DNA from: Candidatus Rifleibacterium amylolyticum
GTDB lineage: Bacteria; Muiribacteriota; Ozemobacteria; Ozemobacterales; Ozemobacteraceae
Direction of reading: 5' to 3'
Assembly (NCBI GenBank): GCA_009917695.1
Contig: JAACJG010000006.1
Location: 248,001-312,000 of the forward strand
Length of the DNA stretch: 64,000 bases
The position numbers and the translations under genes were made by a program. Shown one piece after another: positions 26,413 to 35,799 of the stretch. The first letter of the stretch is position 1. The number at the start of each line of letters is the position of its first letter. A model generated the notes under the pieces. The model ran no database searches and was not told where the DNA came from. It saw only the letters and a list, made by a program, of their open reading frames with translations.

Positions 26413-26438
26413 CCGCGGATTGCCGCGATTCTTTTTTT
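26413..26438 (+). terminator. Orphan hairpin with T tract
   Basis: CGCGG-ATTG-CCGCG followed by ATTC and seven T residues on the plus strand. No plus-strand gene lies upstream, so it may be a remnant, or may stop antisense transcription toward flagellin 3. Confidence 0.35.
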
Positions 26439-26439
26439 G

Positions 26440-26670
26440 AGAGCTCACGAAAATAACGAATATGCCGGGGTTCAACATGTTGAACCCCTACGATAGATAC
26501 TACAAACAGAGAGATGAATTCTGCGACTTCGCCCGCCTTCGCTGAGCTTCAGCGCGACTTTGCGTAGAATAAATCTGCGGGCATCTGCGTTATCTGCGGA
26601 TGGTATTTTCTGACTCGACTGCGACGGCAGAAGAACGATAGTAATTTCGATACCGATACCGATTACGATT
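26440..26670. repeat. Repeat-rich noncoding stretch
   Basis: The 490 bases between thioredoxin and flagellin 3 hold no gene. Within them I see a perfect 22-base palindrome at 26467-26488 (arms GGGGTTCAACA), a CGCTGA-GCT-TCAGCG inverted repeat at 26540-26554, three ATCTGCG copies at 26573, 26583 and 26592, and repeated CGATAC/CGATTAC units at 26648-26670. This looks like a mosaic of dispersed intergenic repeats of the kind found in many copies per genome; copy number cannot be judged here. Confidence 0.6.
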
Positions 26671-26680
26671 GTAAAAGAAA

Positions 26681-26702
26681 AGGCTGCCCGGTGGGGCAGC
26701 CT
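26681..26702 (-). terminator. Rho-independent terminator of flagellin 3
   Basis: Minus strand AGGCTGCCC / GGGCAGCCT stem with a short loop, followed by TTTCTTTT. It lies 29 bases after the flagellin 3 stop. Confidence 0.85.
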
Positions 26703-26730
26703 GGTGCAAACCTATGTAAATTTTAAACGA

Positions 26731-29343
26731 TTATCTGAGGAGATCGAGAACAGCCTGGGCGGAGACGTTGGCCTGACCGACCATGGCGTTGCTGGCCTGC
26801 TGCAGAATCTGCGACGAGGTCATTTCGATAACTTCGGCGGCCATATCGACGTCTCTGATACGTGATTCAGAGGCTGTCATGTTCTGCAATGCTACACTCA
26901 AGCTGTTGAGAGTGTAGTTCATGCGGTTTTCGATGGCACCCAGTTTGGCGCGTTCAGAAGATATGCGCTGCAGGGCTTTATCGATAAGACCTATTGCTAT
27001 TTCAGACGATTTGACCGTAGTCAGATCGAGGTCTTCTATACCAAGCGCCTTACAGTCAGTGCGTATGATATTCGACACCGCCGTATGACCCTGATTCGGC
27101 CCAATCTGGAACTGAATCTGAGTATCCTTGACATGCATCGTATAGGCATAGTTGCCACTGCCGTTCTGATATGCCACCGGATCGACATCAAATATAGATT
27201 TAAGTGTGTTCGTAGAATCGGGACTGCCGAGTTCGGCGAATACTATGCGCCCATCTCTGCCTGGAATCGTCGAAAACATTCTGATGGTCTGAGTTGCCGT
27301 CAAAATTTCGGCGTTAACCTTAACCCCCTGCAAACTGGCCTGAGCATTGATCTGGTTGGCAATTTCCGTGATAGACCGGAATGAAGTGCCGGCAGAACCA
27401 GCCGGGAAGGCAATCGACATGCCATTACCATCAAGGTCGGCAATATAGAACGACAGATTATCGACACCGCCAGTAGCTGTGTGGTCAAAAACGACATAAC
27501 CAAATCGAGCCGAGGGCTGATCATAAGCGAAATTCTGCACAGCTGAATTGCCGTCGAAACCGCTTATCGTAGTTTGCTGATGCACCTTTAAACCTGCTGC
27601 AATGCCGAGAGCACCACCGCCTGTATCAAAGATGTCAAAGTTCGATTCAACACCTGTTTCAAGTGATCTGAAGGCAAGCACGCCATTTTTGGCTTCTGCG
27701 GTTACGAGAAGGCCATTTGCACCGATCTGGAGATTGATAGCCTCAACCAGCGAATTCAGGCCACCAGCAGTGTAATTACCCGTAAGTCGGATTATTGTAG
27801 AACTGCCCAAAACGTCATGTCTGTCTGCGATTGAGAACTCAATGGAAGTTCCAGCCTGAGAAAAGTCGAAAGCATCGATAATATCGTAACCAGTTGCAAC
27901 ACCTGGATTGCCACCAGTGCCAGTATATCGGCCGTTGGAAACCCCCAGAGGATTGGTAGTTGCATTGGTAATGGAAACGTATGCTGCCGAACCGGTATTC
28001 AAAGTAGTGAATTCGAGAGCATATTGATCGTTGACTCTTACAGTTACCATACTGCTTGCAGCACGCAGTTCTGTGTTAATGATCGAAGCGACCTGCTGCA
28101 TACTGTAAACACCAGAGCCAATATTAATCGGCACTGTTAGAGTAGACGAAACCGAGTCGTCGATATCAAAAGTAATAGCGCTGGGAATTGAGATGCCCAG
28201 AACCGCAGCCTTGGTAACGGCATTGGCCGACTGAGGCGGTTCAAACATCAGATCGATGCCTTCGATGAGACCCATGGCGCGATGACCGGCAATCTGCGTG
28301 GTAAGAGTATTGCGCTCGCCAAACGGAACACCGAGATTGGTGACGGCGATAGAATAAACCGGATCTTCGGCAGGAATTACAGCCTGGAATCCAAGCGCTT
28401 TAACCAGCGATTCTTCGCCGGTGAAATTGATGCGGCCAAGTTCGCCGTTGCGACCTGAAATAACAGTGATCTGACCGTTGTCGTCACCGCTGTCGCTGAT
28501 GAAAGCCTGAGAACCTTCGAAATCGAGGCCTTTGCCAAGCTGGTCAAGGGTCATCGCCGCCTGAATTCTTTCGGTCAACTGACCAAGAGTAAGGTCTTTG
28601 CTGACGACGATTTCGCCCTGGCTGTTATCGCCCTGGAGAAAAAGAGTCTGGGGCAGGTCAAGAATAAAATGATTGTTCTTGTCGTAGAAATTGGCAAGTG
28701 AAGCAAGGGTTGTCGAAGAAGTTGCAATCTCGCCGTCAGTAGTCACGAAAATAGCTGAGCGCTGATGTTCGGGAGTTCCTGAATAGGTTTTATAGCCGAT
28801 ACCGGGAATGTATTCCGATTTCGGCCAGACTACGACTGAAAAGTCAGAAAAGGTAAGAACTTCGCCGACAACTACGCCGTCAAGATTCTTCGGGTCGCTG
28901 CTGGAAATTACAGCGGTGCCCGAGCCATCAAGCAGTTTTCTGGTATTGAATTCAGTACCGTAAGAAATTCTGTTGATGTCTTCTTTGAGCTGGGCGATTT
29001 CTTTCTGAATCTCAAGACGGTCGGTAGTGGTAAGAGTGTCATTGCCCGACTGCAGAGCCAGTTCACGCATACGCTGCAGCATGCTGTGAATCTCATTGAG
29101 AGCTCCTTCTGCCGTCTGAATGAGACTGATTCCGTCCTGAACATTCATTCTGGCCCGGGTGATACCACGCACCTGCGTGCGCAGCTTCTCAGAGATGGTC
29201 AGACCGGCGGCGTCATCAGACGCGCGGTTGATTCTCAAGCCTGAGGACAGTCGCTCGATTGAACTCGACAACCTGTTGTCATTCTTAACCAGGTTACTGT
29301 GAGCGTTTAGAGCCGTTACATTTGAATTAATACGCAGGGCCAT
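26731..29343 (-). CDS. Flagellin 3
   Basis: 870 aa, the longest of the three flagellins. The N-terminus (MALRINSNVTALNAHSNL, then SGLRINRASDDAAGLT) and the C-terminus (ESRIRDVDMAAEVIEMTSSQ, ending AVLDLLR) are the conserved coiled-coil ends. The middle ~590 residues are a large insert with Flagellin_IN-like modules. It diverges more from flagellins 1 and 2 than they do from each other. The leader has ATGGAGG as ribosome site but lacks the GATTC/GAATC hairpin of the other two, so its translation may be controlled differently. It ends in a good terminator. I see only a weak sigma-28-like sequence upstream (TCCGATGA, 29428-29421). Confidence 0.94.
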   Translation of the reverse strand: MALRINSNVTALNAHSNLVKNDNRLSSSIERLSSGLRINRASDDAAGLTISEKLRTQVRGITRARMNVQDGISLIQTAEGALNEIHSMLQRMRELALQSGNDTLTTTDRLEIQKEIAQLKEDINRISYGTEFNTRKLLDGSGTAVISSSDPKNLDGVVVGEVLTFSDFSVVVWPKSEYIPGIGYKTYSGTPEHQRSAIFVTTDGEIATSSTTLASLANFYDKNNHFILDLPQTLFLQGDNSQGEIVVSKDLTLGQLTERIQAAMTLDQLGKGLDFEGSQAFISDSGDDNGQITVISGRNGELGRINFTGEESLVKALGFQAVIPAEDPVYSIAVTNLGVPFGERNTLTTQIAGHRAMGLIEGIDLMFEPPQSANAVTKAAVLGISIPSAITFDIDDSVSSTLTVPINIGSGVYSMQQVASIINTELRAASSMVTVRVNDQYALEFTTLNTGSAAYVSITNATTNPLGVSNGRYTGTGGNPGVATGYDIIDAFDFSQAGTSIEFSIADRHDVLGSSTIIRLTGNYTAGGLNSLVEAINLQIGANGLLVTAEAKNGVLAFRSLETGVESNFDIFDTGGGALGIAAGLKVHQQTTISGFDGNSAVQNFAYDQPSARFGYVVFDHTATGGVDNLSFYIADLDGNGMSIAFPAGSAGTSFRSITEIANQINAQASLQGVKVNAEILTATQTIRMFSTIPGRDGRIVFAELGSPDSTNTLKSIFDVDPVAYQNGSGNYAYTMHVKDTQIQFQIGPNQGHTAVSNIIRTDCKALGIEDLDLTTVKSSEIAIGLIDKALQRISSERAKLGAIENRMNYTLNSLSVALQNMTASESRIRDVDMAAEVIEMTSSQILQQASNAMVGQANVSAQAVLDLLR

Positions 29344-29507
29344 AGGTTTGCCTCCATGACTGTTGGGGGGTTCAATCCGTTTTTAGCTTCGAAGCTTATT
29401 TTTTTCCCCATCTACATTATTCATCGGAAACTGAAGTCAACAAACATTAACCTTGTTTCCGACAATCAAAGCCATTTTTCTTCCTTATTCTCCGTTTTTC
29501 TCGCATT

Positions 29508-29774
29508 TTATTGCTTTTTTGCTTTATTATCTTTTTTTCCGAAATTTTTAAGAATATCCTGAGGCAGGCTCTTGAGCGGATCAAGAGACGTAATCTTAGC
29601 GGCTTCGCGATTTTCCTTCTGGATTTCTTCGTAAACTTCCCAGCGATGCACCTTAACGCTTCGAGGTGCATTGATACCAATTTTCACCTGATCCTTACCG
29701 ATATCAACCAGAACGATCTCAACGTCATCGCCGATGATGATCTTTTCGTTTATTTTTCTTGTCAGTACAAGCAT
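29508..29774 (-). CDS. csrA: Translational regulator CsrA
   Basis: 88 aa. The N-terminal [20 protein letters not shown] and the following [19 protein letters not shown] are the CsrA RNA-binding fold, including the conserved Leu4/Arg6 and Arg44 regions. The protein is 15-25 residues longer than common CsrA because of a Lys-rich C-terminal tail. It binds GGA motifs in mRNA leaders and blocks ribosome access. The start overlaps the fliW stop by one base (TGATG). In organisms with FliW, the main CsrA target is flagellin mRNA, which fits the hairpins seen in the flagellin leaders here. C-terminal extensions are known in FliW-antagonised CsrA proteins. Confidence 0.95.
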   Translation of the reverse strand: MLVLTRKINEKIIIGDDVEIVLVDIGKDQVKIGINAPRSVKVHRWEVYEEIQKENREAAKITSLDPLKSLPQDILKNFGKKDNKAKKQ

Positions 29775-30274
29775 CAGCTCTCGTCCTCCCCTTTGGGATC
29801 AGACTCGAGAGACTCCTGGACTTCCTTGAGCTTGGCGGCGCGTTTTTCCATTTCATCGAGAATGCGAGCCTTGACTGAATGTCTGGCATTGCTTGAAATG
29901 ATCTGGCGGCCTTTGCGATTGGCAGCGTTGATAACCAGCGGTCCCTGCAGGTTGGCTGTCATATCGCTGGGATTGGCCGGAATCGTTACTATCACGTAGA
30001 GAACCGCATCTTCTGCGCGTTCAAGACTGATAAAACCAGCATCTGCATCTGAGATTTCAATGTCATACTCGAACATGAAGCTCAGAGGCTCAATGATTAC
30101 AAATGCCAGATTTCCGTCATCTACGCATTGCAACCAGCGGAAAGGACTTCCATCATCAGCATTGAGAATGACATACTGGTGGTAATCCCCAAAGCCAAGC
30201 AGGCCCTCTTCAAAGGTGATGATCTCATCTTTGCAAATTTCAATTTTTCCGAATCTGGAGGTCGAAATCTTCAT
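29774..30274 (-). CDS. fliW: Flagellar assembly factor FliW (CsrA antagonist)
   Basis: 166 aa, slightly longer than usual. Family motifs are clear: [20 protein letters not shown] near the N-terminus, FVIIEPLSF in the middle, and [20 protein letters not shown], followed by a helical tail. FliW binds either CsrA or unexported flagellin. When flagellin is secreted, freed FliW sequesters CsrA and flagellin translation resumes. The gene sits 19 bases after flgL and overlaps csrA by one base, forming the end of an flgK-flgL-fliW-csrA operon. Confidence 0.95.
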   Translation of the reverse strand: MKISTSRFGKIEICKDEIITFEEGLLGFGDYHQYVILNADDGSPFRWLQCVDDGNLAFVIIEPLSFMFEYDIEISDADAGFISLERAEDAVLYVIVTIPANPSDMTANLQGPLVINAANRKGRQIISSNARHSVKARILDEMEKRAAKLKEVQESLESDPKGEDES

Positions 30275-30293
30275 ACCTTAGGTCGTTCCTTAC

Positions 30294-33200
30294 TTATCCT
30301 AGGAAATCCAGCAGTGACATCTGCATAATTCGCGAGCCTACCTGCAAAGCCGCCTGATAGGCGGTTTCATACTCGGTCATCTTGATGATGGCTTCTGACA
30401 TATCTATATTTTCGACAGATGAGAGCATTTTCTTTAGGTTTAAAGTAATAGTTTCCTGTTTTTCTCTGGCAGCGGCCGCCCGATTTGTCTTGCTGCCGAC
30501 CTCTGCATGCAGGTTAAGCACCCTTTTAAGGTCTTCATCTATTTTTTTGATGCTTTCTTCGGAAATCGCCTTCGCGTCGTTGCGCAGCAGATTGTCGCGC
30601 AGATCCATGAGGGTCGTGAAGATCGAGGGAGTATTGCCAAGCCCGAGGGAAGAGGCGGTATTGGGGCTTTTGCCGCCAGCGTCACGAACCTTGATATAAG
30701 GATCACCATTGGTATTGGTGATATTGATGCGTTTGCCGTCTTCTGATATCCAGGCCTGCATATTGAAGTTGTTGTCGGTATTCGACAGTTTATCAAGCAT
30801 CTCGCCCACAGTTGTCACGCCGGTAAGATCAATTTCTCCAGAGTAACTGCCGCTCTGTACGTAGACTTTGCCAAGCGGAACACCTGCCCCGCCATTCAAG
30901 GCACTTACAGATGTATTCAGACTGATGGCCGGATCAACGTCTTTGCCTATCAGCACATGATCGACCGTGCGGCCAAGAATGCCCAGGTCGGCAGCTGAAG
31001 TGCTGTCGATATCGATGATTTCGAGCTTGCCGGCAGCTCCGTGGTTTTTATCGACGATTTCGAGACCTTTACCATCCGCGCTGATACGAGCTTCGACATA
31101 TATGCCATTGGCCGGATTGTTGATTTTGGTAAGAATGTCGTCGATGGTTTTGCTGCCGCGAAGATCTATAGCAGCGAAACGCCCGGCTTTGTCGGTAATG
31201 CGAATATAACCGAGATTAACCCCGGGATTTGACAATCTGGTTGAGTTCAATGACTGTAGATCAGTTTCGGGTGTCAGTGCCGGGTCGAGATCGACAGAAC
31301 CGACAAGTGTTGGCAGAGACTTAACATGGATGGGAGCACCGGTTATAACATCAGAAACATGATTGCTGGTGCCGGTAATAAAGCCAAGATCGCGGCCGGT
31401 ATTAACCAGCTCCTCGACAACCAGTCCGAAATTACCGCCGGTAGCCGACGGATCGGTTACGATCAGACGCTTTGCCGTGGCATCCCAGGCCGCCGTAAAC
31501 TTGCCGCTGCCATTGATGCCGTCGATAACATCCTGAATTGTATTGGCGCCGGTCAGATCGATCTTTACCGGTTCTTTATCTGCACCACGGATTACCATAA
31601 AACCACGTTCAGGTGGTGGCACCAGATCGGTCAGCAGTGTCGTCTCGTCAATCGGCGGACCCGAGCTGATCAGCGTATTGCCGACCACGGTGTTGCCCTG
31701 AGAAGACTTGAGAAGGCCCAGACTGCGGGTAAGAGTAGTCATTTCGCGCACAGCGATCGGATCTGTTCCGTATACTTCTTCGATTCTGAAATCGGCCAGG
31801 CCAACGGTATTATCGGTGATAACCATACGATTGCTGTCGACATCAAAACTGGCTACGATATCGACACCGTCGGTTACTGCCTGGGCATTGACCGCTGAGA
31901 TCACATCGAGGGGCGACTGCACGCTGGTCAGATCGACTCTTACCGTGCTGCCGTCATGAGTGAAAATATCTATATAACCCGGTTCGATGCCCTTGCCGCC
32001 ATTCAGCATCGAAAGCGGCGTGGTTTCCGATTCCATAACCGGGTCATAAGTCGATATGATCTGATTGCCTGCGCCGACACTGCGCGCGATACCAAGATCG
32101 CTTGCCGTATGCGGTGGCAGGTCTTTAATATAAAGCTGGGTGCGCGTAGAGGTAATGGCAAATTCACCGGCGCCGCCAGTAATATCTTTGATTTCGATCC
32201 GTTTGTGAACCATGTCGAACTTGGCTTCAAGCGCTGCCCCACCGTTTACTGCATTAAGCTGGGCAACGACGTCGCCAACTGTGGTTGCACCACTGATATC
32301 GACGCGATAGTTCTTGCCGTCGCGGGTATTGATATTGAGGTAACCGGCAGGGACCCCGAGGCCGTTGTTAAGATCGGTGAGACTGGTAAACTCCGACAAC
32401 ATTTTCGGGTCTGAAAGTCCAACAAGAAGGCTTGAAAAACCGGCATTGCGGTTGATTCCAAGCGCCACAGCCGTATCAGAAGGCACTTCTTCGATACCAG
32501 CCTCGAATGAGCGAGTGGCATTGATCATACCGATAACGTCATCAAGACGATGAGCGGTCGACAGGTCGATCTTGTGTTCGACGCCATTCTGGTCTGTAAT
32601 GATGATCGAGCCTTCCTGAACGCCGTTGCCCATGTTCATCATCTTCAGAGGCAAGCTTTCTTCAAGCGGCGGCATGGTATAGGTAAAACCAGGAGTCGGA
32701 CTGACCGGGTTATCACCGAAAAAAAGCTCAAGACCGGTGATACTCTTTTGCAGAACGGTTCCGCGTTCGATTTCCGAGGTCAGACGCTTGTCGCTGCCGC
32801 CATAAAGAACGCTCATTATATTGTTGAGATTGGCATCAGCACGCTGATCGCCAAGAGAATAGGTCACCATGTCTTTGTTGAAATTGCCATCCTGACCGGT
32901 GAGAGCATTGAACGGCGGCGAATCAACCTTATGTCCGGCAAAAATGTATTCGCCGCCAATGTTGGTGTTCGCGACGTCGACCATATGCAGAATGAGTTCA
33001 TTGATTTCAGTAGCGATGGCATCGCGGTCAGCCTGCACGAGAGTATCGTTGGCTCCCTGCACGGCGAGTTCACGCACGCGCTGAATTGCGCTTTCTATGG
33101 TAGAAAGCGCGCCATCGGTATTGTTGTACCAGTCGGTAACATGGTCGATATTGCGAACGAACTGAGTATTTTCGTTGATCTCAACCTTGTTCTGCATAAT

Positions 33201-33344
33201 CAGGGCATTGTCTACCGGGCTTTCTGAGGCCCTGATATACTTGTTGCCAGAACTGATTCTGGTCTGCATTTCGTTAAGCGACGTGCTGTTACGGTTAACC
33301 TGATTGACGAACGAGTTGATAATCCACTGGTTGGTTATCCGCAT
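30294..33344 (-). CDS. flgL: Hook-filament junction protein FlgL, enlarged
   Basis: 1016 aa, against about 300-500 in most bacteria. The conserved N-terminus (MRITNQWIINSFVNQVNRNS, then MQTRISSGNKYIRASESP) and the C-terminal coiled coil (ENIDMSEAIIKMTEYETAYQ, ending MSLLDFLG) identify FlgL (HAP3). The central ~750 residues consist of at least five or six similar modules of about 110 residues, each with a GYI.I.D..G....IDL core followed by T(V/I).D.(I/V)..IN. FlgL connects FlgK to the first flagellins. Its enlargement parallels that of FliD and the flagellins. It lies 74 bases after flgK with an AAGGAG ribosome site. Confidence 0.93.
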   Translation of the reverse strand: MRITNQWIINSFVNQVNRNSTSLNEMQTRISSGNKYIRASESPVDNALIMQNKVEINENTQFVRNIDHVTDWYNNTDGALSTIESAIQRVRELAVQGANDTLVQADRDAIATEINELILHMVDVANTNIGGEYIFAGHKVDSPPFNALTGQDGNFNKDMVTYSLGDQRADANLNNIMSVLYGGSDKRLTSEIERGTVLQKSITGLELFFGDNPVSPTPGFTYTMPPLEESLPLKMMNMGNGVQEGSIIITDQNGVEHKIDLSTAHRLDDVIGMINATRSFEAGIEEVPSDTAVALGINRNAGFSSLLVGLSDPKMLSEFTSLTDLNNGLGVPAGYLNINTRDGKNYRVDISGATTVGDVVAQLNAVNGGAALEAKFDMVHKRIEIKDITGGAGEFAITSTRTQLYIKDLPPHTASDLGIARSVGAGNQIISTYDPVMESETTPLSMLNGGKGIEPGYIDIFTHDGSTVRVDLTSVQSPLDVISAVNAQAVTDGVDIVASFDVDSNRMVITDNTVGLADFRIEEVYGTDPIAVREMTTLTRSLGLLKSSQGNTVVGNTLISSGPPIDETTLLTDLVPPPERGFMVIRGADKEPVKIDLTGANTIQDVIDGINGSGKFTAAWDATAKRLIVTDPSATGGNFGLVVEELVNTGRDLGFITGTSNHVSDVITGAPIHVKSLPTLVGSVDLDPALTPETDLQSLNSTRLSNPGVNLGYIRITDKAGRFAAIDLRGSKTIDDILTKINNPANGIYVEARISADGKGLEIVDKNHGAAGKLEIIDIDSTSAADLGILGRTVDHVLIGKDVDPAISLNTSVSALNGGAGVPLGKVYVQSGSYSGEIDLTGVTTVGEMLDKLSNTDNNFNMQAWISEDGKRINITNTNGDPYIKVRDAGGKSPNTASSLGLGNTPSIFTTLMDLRDNLLRNDAKAISEESIKKIDEDLKRVLNLHAEVGSKTNRAAAAREKQETITLNLKKMLSSVENIDMSEAIIKMTEYETAYQAALQVGSRIMQMSLLDFLG

Positions 33345-33418
33345 ATCACCTGTCTCCTTATTTGCCTTGTCTTTCTTTCAGGATCTGTTTTGTGAGAGTC
33401 TGCCCGACCTTAGCGCCG

Positions 33419-35419
33419 TCAGATCATTCCATTGATGACTTTGTCAAGCATTTCATCGACGACTGTAATAACCTTGGCAGCAGCGTTATAAGCATGCTGA
33501 AAGCGAATCAGATTAGCCAGCTCTTCATCGAGAGAAACGCCGGAAAGCTCCTGGCGCTTGGCGTCGAGCTGGCTGAGCAGACTTTTGCTGTAATCAGCTT
33601 CGGTCTCGTAGCGTTTGCTTTGTGCCGCAATGTCGGTAACCAGCTGATTGTAAAAGTCGTTGAAGGATGACTTGCCGTCATTGAAAAAATTAGTGTATTT
33701 GAGCTGAGCGATCTTGATAGCGTTAGAACCATCACCATCGCCGTTATAAGTTCGTATACGATCGGTCGGGTTTTCGATGGTGCCGCCGGCAGCAGCTATA
33801 GTATTGAGATCGGCCTTGATGTAATCTTCGATAGCCAGATTCTGAATAGCGTTTTTATAAGGGTCATTGGTATCGAGGTATTCGAGCGGCTTGAAGAAGT
33901 TGCGGCCAGAAACGCCATCCATGCCGTAACCAGTGCGATGCACCTGGTTGGTCTCGACAGCGATGGTATAAGCGAGCTTGTTGAGGTCATCTATCGCCTG
34001 TTGCAAGGCGCCATCGCGCACTTCAAGAAGACCTTTGAGCTTACCCGAAGTAACGACCGGGCGCAGGTCAAGGTTGGCGACGCCTTCACCGCGCAGCAAA
34101 ATAGTGACGCCATCGAGAGCGTCAGAAACAGTATTCTTTGAAGAAGCATAGGCCCGTCCATTGATACTGAACATGGCATCCTGCGCCACTTTGTTATCCT
34201 GAAGATTGAGAACGGTAAACAGGTTACTGGTACCGTCTGACGTCTTGATCTCGTAATCTTTGCCTGTCTGCGAAGATTTGAGAACTATCTGACCTGATTC
34301 ATTGATATACGCTTCGACGTTGATATTGGCCTCATCGAGCATACCAGCAAGATCCTGCATATTGGTGTTGTCAGCATCGATAAAAAACTCACGACCATTG
34401 ACGACAAAGCTGCCGCTGGTTATACCAAAGTCTGACAGCGGGCCATTGAGCGGATGGAAAGTGAGAAACGAATACTGTTCATGCGCCTGAGCGATCTGCC
34501 CTACTGTAATCGTAATATTGCGCTGTTCATCAGTATGAGTCAGAGCGGCCGAAGCAACTTCGACATTGTCTGAAAACTCCGGGTATCTCTCACTGCCGCT
34601 GACGGTGCTGAATGTTTCACCATTCTTTACCGTGATATTCAGATCATGTGCGTAGATATTCTGAACCAGAGTATGCGTTCCGCAGTTGACATTCAAAAAG
34701 TCTTTTTCATCATAATGAAAGGTTACGTTGACCAGCTTTGCCAGATCTTCTAACGCCTTCTGGCGCTGATCGCGCAGGTCGTTGGCGACATTTACGTTCG
34801 ACTCAGAGCGACCGATCTGCTCATTGAGCCCGGCAATTCTATGCGCGAGTTCGTTCACCTCACCAACAGTGTCGCGAATCTGGCTTTCAATGCTGGCCTG
34901 CGAGCACCAGGTTGGAGATCCCTGCAGACGTCGCAGCTGATCGTCTACCTCTTGAAACAATGAAACCAGGGTCTCGGTTTCTTCGACCAGATTGCGGCGC
35001 AAAGCGGTATTTGAAGCATCGTTAGCGAGATCTTCCCAGGCGGCCCAGTATTTATCGAGCTGATCACGCACGGTCGCGGTGCCAGGTTCGTTGACGATCG
35101 CCTCGATCTGTTTCATCAGACTGTCGGCTGTCGATTTCCATTCGAGCGTTGTGGTCTCTTTGGTAATCTTGGCGTCGATGAATTCGTCGCGGAACTGCTG
35201 AATCTGGGCAACAGTGGCCCCGGTACCAACCTGACCAGGCACAACCGGAGTATACATGCTGGTAATCATGTATGGTCTGCTGGCTTCCAATACGGCCTTC
35301 TGGCGCGAGTAGCCTTCGGTATTGGCGTTGGCAATGTTGTGCGAAGTGACTTCCATCGCCTTGCGTTGCGTGAAAATGCCACTTTTACCGATGTTCAGAC
35401 CAAAAAACGTTCCAGCCAT
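33419..35419 (-). CDS. flgK: Hook-associated protein 1 FlgK
   Basis: 666 aa, close to common FlgK length (550-650). The N-terminus FFGLNIGKSGIFTQRKAMEV followed by SHNIANANTEGYSRQ is the flagellar rod/hook family signature, and the C-terminus (LDEELANLIRFQHAYNAAAK) is the matching coiled-coil end. FlgK forms the first junction ring at the hook tip. Unlike FlgL, FliD and the flagellins, it is only mildly enlarged. A sigma-28-type promoter with a perfect -10 lies 70 bases upstream and likely drives flgK-flgL-fliW-csrA. GGAGGCC precedes the ATG. Confidence 0.95.
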   Translation of the reverse strand: MAGTFFGLNIGKSGIFTQRKAMEVTSHNIANANTEGYSRQKAVLEASRPYMITSMYTPVVPGQVGTGATVAQIQQFRDEFIDAKITKETTTLEWKSTADSLMKQIEAIVNEPGTATVRDQLDKYWAAWEDLANDASNTALRRNLVEETETLVSLFQEVDDQLRRLQGSPTWCSQASIESQIRDTVGEVNELAHRIAGLNEQIGRSESNVNVANDLRDQRQKALEDLAKLVNVTFHYDEKDFLNVNCGTHTLVQNIYAHDLNITVKNGETFSTVSGSERYPEFSDNVEVASAALTHTDEQRNITITVGQIAQAHEQYSFLTFHPLNGPLSDFGITSGSFVVNGREFFIDADNTNMQDLAGMLDEANINVEAYINESGQIVLKSSQTGKDYEIKTSDGTSNLFTVLNLQDNKVAQDAMFSINGRAYASSKNTVSDALDGVTILLRGEGVANLDLRPVVTSGKLKGLLEVRDGALQQAIDDLNKLAYTIAVETNQVHRTGYGMDGVSGRNFFKPLEYLDTNDPYKNAIQNLAIEDYIKADLNTIAAAGGTIENPTDRIRTYNGDGDGSNAIKIAQLKYTNFFNDGKSSFNDFYNQLVTDIAAQSKRYETEADYSKSLLSQLDAKRQELSGVSLDEELANLIRFQHAYNAAAKVITVVDEMLDKVINGMI

Positions 35420-35488
35420 CGCCGGCCTCCTTATTTTGATGGCGTTTTTATATGTGCCATCGGGAATATATATTTTCCCCTATTATCT

Positions 35489-35516
35489 TTATCGGCGATT
35501 TACTGAAGTAAAATTA
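35489..35516 (-). promoter_or_regulatory. Sigma-28-type promoter of flgK-flgL-fliW-csrA
   Basis: Minus strand TAAT (35516-35513), 16 bases, and a perfect GCCGATAA (35496-35489). The spacer contains a 14-base inverted repeat, TTTACT-TC-AGTAAA (35499-35512), that could be an operator. Confidence 0.7.
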
Positions 35517-35520
35517 GTAC

Positions 35521-35580
35521 AAAAAATCTCCGTAACAGCAGAAGCGCATTAAATGCGTTCTGCCGCTACGAAGATTTTTA
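35521..35580 (-). terminator. Long intrinsic terminator between flgN and flgK
   Basis: Two 30-base arms pair along almost their whole length in the minus-strand RNA, with three G-U pairs and one bulge. The U run at the 3' end both closes the stem and forms the tail. On the plus strand the G-U pairs become A-C mismatches, so the structure is built for minus-strand RNA. It ends transcription coming from flgM-flgN just before the flgK promoter. Confidence 0.75.
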
Positions 35581-35799
35581 CTGTTTTAGTCTAGACCCGG
35601 GCTCTCGGCAGGGTCTCAACGCTACAACTCTCACCAGGCGAAAACTAATTATGAAAAGCTATGGCCTTGCGTCAATACTGCCTGGCTCGAAGTTTTCGCT
35701 TATGAGATCCCTGCCTGCGCCCTTTCAAGGTTTATTGAACTCATGTTCAACGATTCAATGGCAAAGGAATCTCGGCGAACTCATCTTAGCTTTTTTAAG
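35521..35799 (-). ncRNA. Structured noncoding stretch downstream of flgN (candidate RNA)
   Basis: The 279 bases between the flgN stop and the terminator end hold no credible gene. On the minus strand they contain, in order, TTGAAC-ATGA-GTTCAA (35735-35750), a paired GCGAAAACT / AGTTTTCGC with a 44-base interior (35638-35699), AGACCC / GGGTCT (around 35595-35618) and the long terminator. This could be a structured 3' UTR that is processed into a small RNA, an independent RNA gene, or a dispersed repeat. There is no family match that I recognise. Confidence 0.35.

Noticed and set aside
26573-26598. CRISPR-like short repeats
   Set aside because: Three 7-base units with 2-3-base gaps are far too short and close to be a CRISPR array.
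29385-29396. AGCTTCGAAGCT palindrome with a T run in the flagellin 3 leader as a csrA terminator
   Set aside because: The T run is on the plus strand, while csrA is transcribed on the minus strand, so it would not terminate csrA.
29421-29449. Sigma-28 promoter for flagellin 3
   Set aside because: TCCGATGA with TAAT at 17 bases is too weak to list as a feature; kept only as a remark.
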